In this document: positions 27,385 through 27,500 of the stretch, piece after piece | How the letters are laid out: each line of letters begins with the position of its first letter | Position numbering within the stretch: the stretch's first letter is position 1 | NCBI GenBank assembly: GCA_009746045.1 | Contig: RPFO01000059.1 | Span: forward strand, 2,390,568-2,418,067 | DNA length: 27,500 nucleotides | From: Mesostigma viride | Lineage: Eukaryota; Streptophyta; Mesostigmatophyceae; Mesostigmatales; Mesostigmataceae | Reading direction: 5' to 3' | The notes under the pieces: model-generated | The model's database searches: none | The model's input: the letters and a program-made list of their open reading frames with translations, nothing else | What the model was told of the DNA's origin: nothing | Position numbers and translations under genes: made by a program

Positions 27385-27500
27385 GTTATTGTTTCATGGA
27401 CCCACCTGTGCATGTGTTATTTGGTTTCATGTTGTTAGCCTGGGTTATTGTTTCATGGTCCCACCTGTGCATGTGTTATTTGGTTTCATGTTGTTAGCCT
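27385..27500. repeat. 59-bp tandem repeat, two copies, running off the window
   Basis: GTTATTGTTTCATGGACCCA...CTGTGCATGTGTTATTTGGT...GTTGTTAGCCTGG starts at 27385 and again at 27444. The copies differ only at one position (GGACCC versus GGTCCC). It lies 100 bp past the piggyBac stop codon; more copies may follow. Confidence 0.9.

Overview
The window looks like repeat-dense nuclear DNA from a eukaryote, most likely a green alga or another protist. The reasons are: predicted introns with GT donors and AG acceptors; several non-LTR retrotransposon fragments; three DNA transposons (CACTA-like, hAT-like, piggyBac-like); long micro- and minisatellites; and no bacterial-style gene packing. The L1-like ORF1 tail motif (LDDDLTPAQ followed by an Arg-rich stretch and LWP/QWP) resembles algal and protist L1 elements as far as I know. 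The species cannot be settled from the sequence alone.

Layout, left to right. 1-1375: an (ATGG)n microsatellite abuts the 3' end of a 5'-truncated minus-strand LINE with a recognisable reverse transcriptase (RT). 1460-2710: a LINE 5' leader and ORF1 start, then 2.3 copies of a 393-bp tandem monomer that leads into the ORF1 of a second, plus-strand L1-like element. 2756-11240: that L1-like element (ORF1, then a C-rich spacer, then the endonuclease part of ORF2), split at 3653/8899 by a 5,245-bp CACTA-like DNA transposon. The CACTA element has perfect 12-bp terminal inverted repeats, GTGAGAAA-rich subterminal arrays, minus- and plus-strand exon fragments, and itself carries a nested 1.3-kb hAT-like element. 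11240-17360: a pile of LINE derivatives, mostly minus strand: an ORF1-only element, a SINE-like unit, two more decayed ORF1s, and several detached LINE 3' ends. Large (GGAAT)n and (CATCC)n arrays are embedded here. 17472-23965: a probable multi-exon minus-strand gene of unknown function with many small exons joined in phase 0; two 31-bp minisatellites lie in its predicted introns. 24000-26090: mostly non-coding, with direct repeats, one LINE 3' end and extreme G/C tracts. 26093-27282: a piggyBac-type transposase gene whose catalytic core has been deleted. 27385-27500: a 59-bp tandem repeat running off the window.

The common thread is a set of LINE and SINE 3' ends that share a small stem-loop (CTCC, short loop, GGAG; sometimes an outer ACATG/CATGT stem), followed by AT-rich sequence or a different microsatellite at each site. 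No intact autonomous mobile element and no fully certain host gene lies in the window.
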